5,879 nt of DNA from Gemmatimonadota bacterium (GTDB lineage Bacteria > Gemmatimonadota > Gemmatimonadetes > Gemmatimonadales > GWC2-71-9), in NCBI GenBank assembly GCA_025360265.1, contig JANYCP010000363.1, positions 1 through 5,879 of the forward strand, read 5' to 3'. Every line of letters starts with the position of its first letter. Position 1 is the stretch's first letter. The notes beneath the pieces were generated by a model. That model saw only the letters and a list, made by a program, of their open reading frames with translations, made no database searches and had not been told where the DNA came from. Below, one piece after another: positions 5,875 to 5,879 of the stretch. Both the position numbers and the translations under genes were made by a program.

Positions 5875-5879
5875 GGTCG

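Noticed and set aside
1..5879. Mobile element, CRISPR array, tRNA or riboswitch, including an Mg2+-sensing leader for mgtE
   Set aside because: No direct-repeat array, transposase, terminal inverted repeats or tRNA-like cloverleaf was seen. mgtE overlaps its upstream gene, so there is no leader to hold an Mg2+ riboswitch within the window.

Overview
The window is a GC-rich bacterial stretch, packed almost entirely with genes. The base composition, the frequent GTG/TTG starts, the 4-base overlaps between genes and the flavour of the protein sequences resemble a Gemmatimonadota-type soil or aquatic bacterium. That placement is an impression from the sequence, not a database match. No mobile element, CRISPR array, tRNA or rRNA was seen.

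Left block (about 1-3294, + strand): a divalent-cation transport operon of three genes. The first is the 3' part of a CorC/CNNM-type protein (DUF21 membrane domain, CBS pair, CorC_HlyC domain), cut by the window edge. The second is a complete tandem paralogue whose membrane domain has lost the usual family motifs. The third is an MgtE-type magnesium channel/transporter with a short N-terminal regulatory domain. The genes overlap by 4 bases (GTGA, then ATGA), so they are almost certainly co-transcribed and translationally coupled. The block probably handles Mg2+ (or a related ion), with an uptake-type protein (MgtE) beside proteins of a family often linked to export.

Middle block (about 3283-5489, + strand): a possible promoter with an extended -10 element lies in the short gap after mgtE. 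It is followed by a three-domain multicopper oxidase with all copper ligands intact, which starts at TTG. A single-heme c-type cytochrome overlaps its end by 4 bases (GTGA). Both proteins carry hydrophobic export segments, so they probably form a periplasmic redox pair that passes electrons between the cytochrome and the copper oxidase. The physiological substrate cannot be read from the sequence.

Right end (5490-5879): the cytochrome gene and a minus-strand gene for a small four-helix membrane protein of unknown function converge. A strong GC-rich hairpin between them has the minus-strand stop codon as its loop. It may limit transcription from both sides. No stretch longer than 50 bases is left without an assigned feature.
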